Source of the DNA: Fratercula arctica
Taxonomy: Eukaryota > Chordata > Aves > Charadriiformes > Alcidae
Direction of reading: 5' to 3'
Length of the DNA: 64,000 nt
NCBI GenBank assembly: GCA_947846985.1
Contig: CANTUZ010000026.1
Coordinates: 54,914,730 to 54,978,729, forward strand
The notes below the pieces were generated by a model that worked only from the letters and a program-made list of their open reading frames with translations, did not search any database and was not told where the DNA came from. Positions 62,597 to 64,000 of the stretch are shown in pieces (within the stretch, counting starts at the first letter, position 1; every line of letters begins with the position of its first letter). The translations under genes were made by a program, and so were the position numbers.

Positions 62597-63720
62597 TTAC
62601 ACCTTTTCCATGTTCTGTGTCCCTAAGTCCTCCATCTCATTGAGCAATGGTCCCACATTTTCCCTCGTCTCCCTTTTGTCTCCTATGTACTTATAAAAGC
62701 CCTTCCTGTTTTCTTTAACATCCCTAGCCAGACTCAATTTGGGTTTTAGCTTCCCTAATTTCATCCCTAGATGACCGGACAACTCTTCTGTGTTCCTCCA
62801 TGGTTACCCATCCTTGCTTCCACCCTCTGTATGCTTCCTTTTTGTGTTTAAGTTTTACCAGGAGATTCTTTTTCACCCCCTCAGTCCTCCTGGCTTTTTT
62901 TCCTGATTCCTATTCATTGGAATAGAACTCTCTTGAGCTTCGAGGAGGTCATCCTTGAAAATTAAACAGCTGTACTGGGCTCCTCTACCCTCCAGTGCCT
63001 TATCCCATGGGTCTCTTCCAAGTAGATGTTTGAAGAGGCCAAACTCTGGTCTCCGGGAGTTCAGAGTTGTGTGCTTGCTTTTCACTTTCCTTCCTGCCCT
63101 CAAAATCCTGAATTCCACTGTCTCGTGGTCACTGCAGCCAAGGATGTTTTTTATCTTCACATCCCAGATGAACCCTCCTTGTTGGTGAGTATGAGGACCT
63201 GCTTTGGGAAGGAAGTTATCATCACTGCATTCCAGGAACCTTCTAGACTTCTTATGTCCTGATGTTTGTCCCTCCAGTGGATACTGGGGTGGTTGAAGTC
63301 CCCCATATGTACCAGGGCCTGCAAATGTGAGGCTGTTGCTACCTGTCTGTAGAGGGCCTCATCAACTAGTGGCCTATAGCAGATATCAATTATAGCGTCA
63401 CCTTTGCCTGTTCTCTGTTTCATACTAAACCACAAACTCTCTGTTGGCTCTGCATCCATCCCCAGGCAAAGCTCCATGCACTCCATTTGCTCTCTCACAT
63501 AAAAGGCAACTCTCCCTACTCCTCTTCCCTTCCTGCCCTGCCTAAGAAGCCTATATGCCTCCATTGCAAAACTCCAGTCATGGAAGCCATCCTACCATGT
63601 GTCCATGATCCCAACAAGATCACAGTCCTGCGACCACAAGCAGATATCTCATCATGTCTATTCCCTTTACTGTGTGCATTATTATACAGTCACTTGAGTG
63701 GCACCCCAGTCATGTTGAGT
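62597..63720 (-). pseudogene. CR1 ORF2 remnant: APE-type endonuclease and linker
   Basis: Remnant of the nicking endonuclease that starts target-primed reverse transcription. In the frame at 63157-63564 (135 codons): AYRLLRQ at residues 3-9, VAFYVREQ at 19-26, ESLWFSMK at 42-49, ICYRP at 61-65 and MGDFNHP at 87-93, the conserved endonuclease Asn motif. A frameshift near 63160 passes to the frame 62873-63160, where LGCSDHETVEFRIL keeps the catalytic Asp-His pair of the SDH motif, followed by FGLFKHLLGRDPWDKAL and [21 protein letters not shown] stop breaks the linker before [20 protein letters not shown] (62597-62782). Catalytic signature residues survive, but the frame is broken at least twice. 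Confidence 0.88.
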
Positions 63721-64000
63721 TCCTGGAAAGGTTTTGGGGGATCTGTTCACGGTGGCACCTTGTAGGCACATCCTTGCTGACATGAAAGTGCTGGAGTTGA
63801 CCCCACCAAAGCCCCATTTTGTTTACTTTGTGATCCCTTCCCGCCAAACTACCCCATGCCCTTTGCTTAGCAATCCTGTCCATCACTCCCTCAAAGGACT
63901 GCTGGTCATCCTGTCCTCCCCTGTCACTCCTAGTTTAAAGACCATCCATCAGCCATCCTCTTGGTGAAAATAGATTTTCCCTGCTTAGTAAAGTGGTTTC

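Larger units (their letters stand above)
61359..64000 (-). mobile_element. CR1 LINE (minus) with endonuclease region, split by a nested CR1, runs off the window
   Basis: Outer element in two arms, 61359-61543 and 62311-64000. The left edge (acagaatcacagaatcac) looks like the reverse-complemented terminal repeat, after which the sequence passes within about 60 bases into the part coding for the start of RT (gggaaggtgatggggcagct on the minus strand). Roughly 1.5 kb of RT core and 3' sequence is therefore missing. At 61543/62311 the stretch gatgggggtgat / ttgcttttctccaatcttca is interrupted by the plus-strand copy. The right arm carries, on the minus strand, the linker ([20 protein letters not shown]), the endonuclease, and at 63590-63720 a decayed ORF2 N terminus (LYNNAHSKGNRHDEI). 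From 63730 to the end the sequence still resembles the region upstream of ORF2, so the element probably continues beyond 64000. Confidence 0.88.

Noticed and set aside
1..64000. CRISPR arrays, tRNA or rRNA genes, operons and ribosome binding sites
   Set aside because: No regularly spaced identical repeats, no cloverleaf with A and B boxes that I could support, and the sequence is clearly vertebrate nuclear DNA.

Overview
This window looks like a stretch of bird nuclear genome, probably intergenic or deep intronic. It is AT-rich and has no convincing host protein-coding exon, rRNA, tRNA or CRISPR array. The avian assignment rests on at least eleven copies of the CR1 LINE (chicken repeat 1) with several tail types, including the typical terminal repeats of the form ATTCTATG, plus LTRs that resemble, from memory, well-known bird endogenous retrovirus LTRs. 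All retroelement coding sequence seen is broken by frameshifts, stops, 5' truncation or internal deletion. I found no intact gene and no previously undescribed functional system.

Layout. 1-6.6 kb: unassigned AT-rich DNA. 6.6-7.4 kb: CR1 (+) with an internal deletion near its 3' end. 12.4-13.2 kb: a very decayed L3/CR1-like LINE (+). 13.2-23.5 kb: unassigned. 23.53-24.10 kb: solo LTR (minus orientation) with a 5-bp target duplication. 25.7-27.6 kb: the longest (+) CR1 copy, covering the endonuclease-RT linker, RT and 3' end. 30.7-33.6 kb: three CR1 fragments of mixed orientation. 37.1-38.3 kb: a well-preserved CR1 (+). 39.6-40.7 kb: an old CR1 (+) that has lost part of the RT core. 43.0-44.8 kb: CR1 (minus), then a solo LTR (+) with a 5-bp target duplication, itself interrupted by a short CR1 (minus). 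45.8-47.0 kb: LTR-like block (minus) with CCAAT, TATA and AATAAA signals in the right order. 55.4-56.3 kb: a second copy of the 43.8-kb LTR family in the opposite orientation, rich in internal degenerate repeats. 57.0-58.1 kb: C-rich, degenerately repetitive block, possibly another LTR. 61.4-64.0 kb: a CR1 (minus) carrying the endonuclease and the start of RT, split by a younger CR1 (+), and apparently running off the window edge.

The elements do not form a pathway. The window is a record of successive retroelement insertion. Two nestings (CR1 into CR1 at 61.5 kb, CR1 into an LTR at 44.3 kb) give relative ages that can be read directly. Family names are from memory of avian repeats; no database search was possible.
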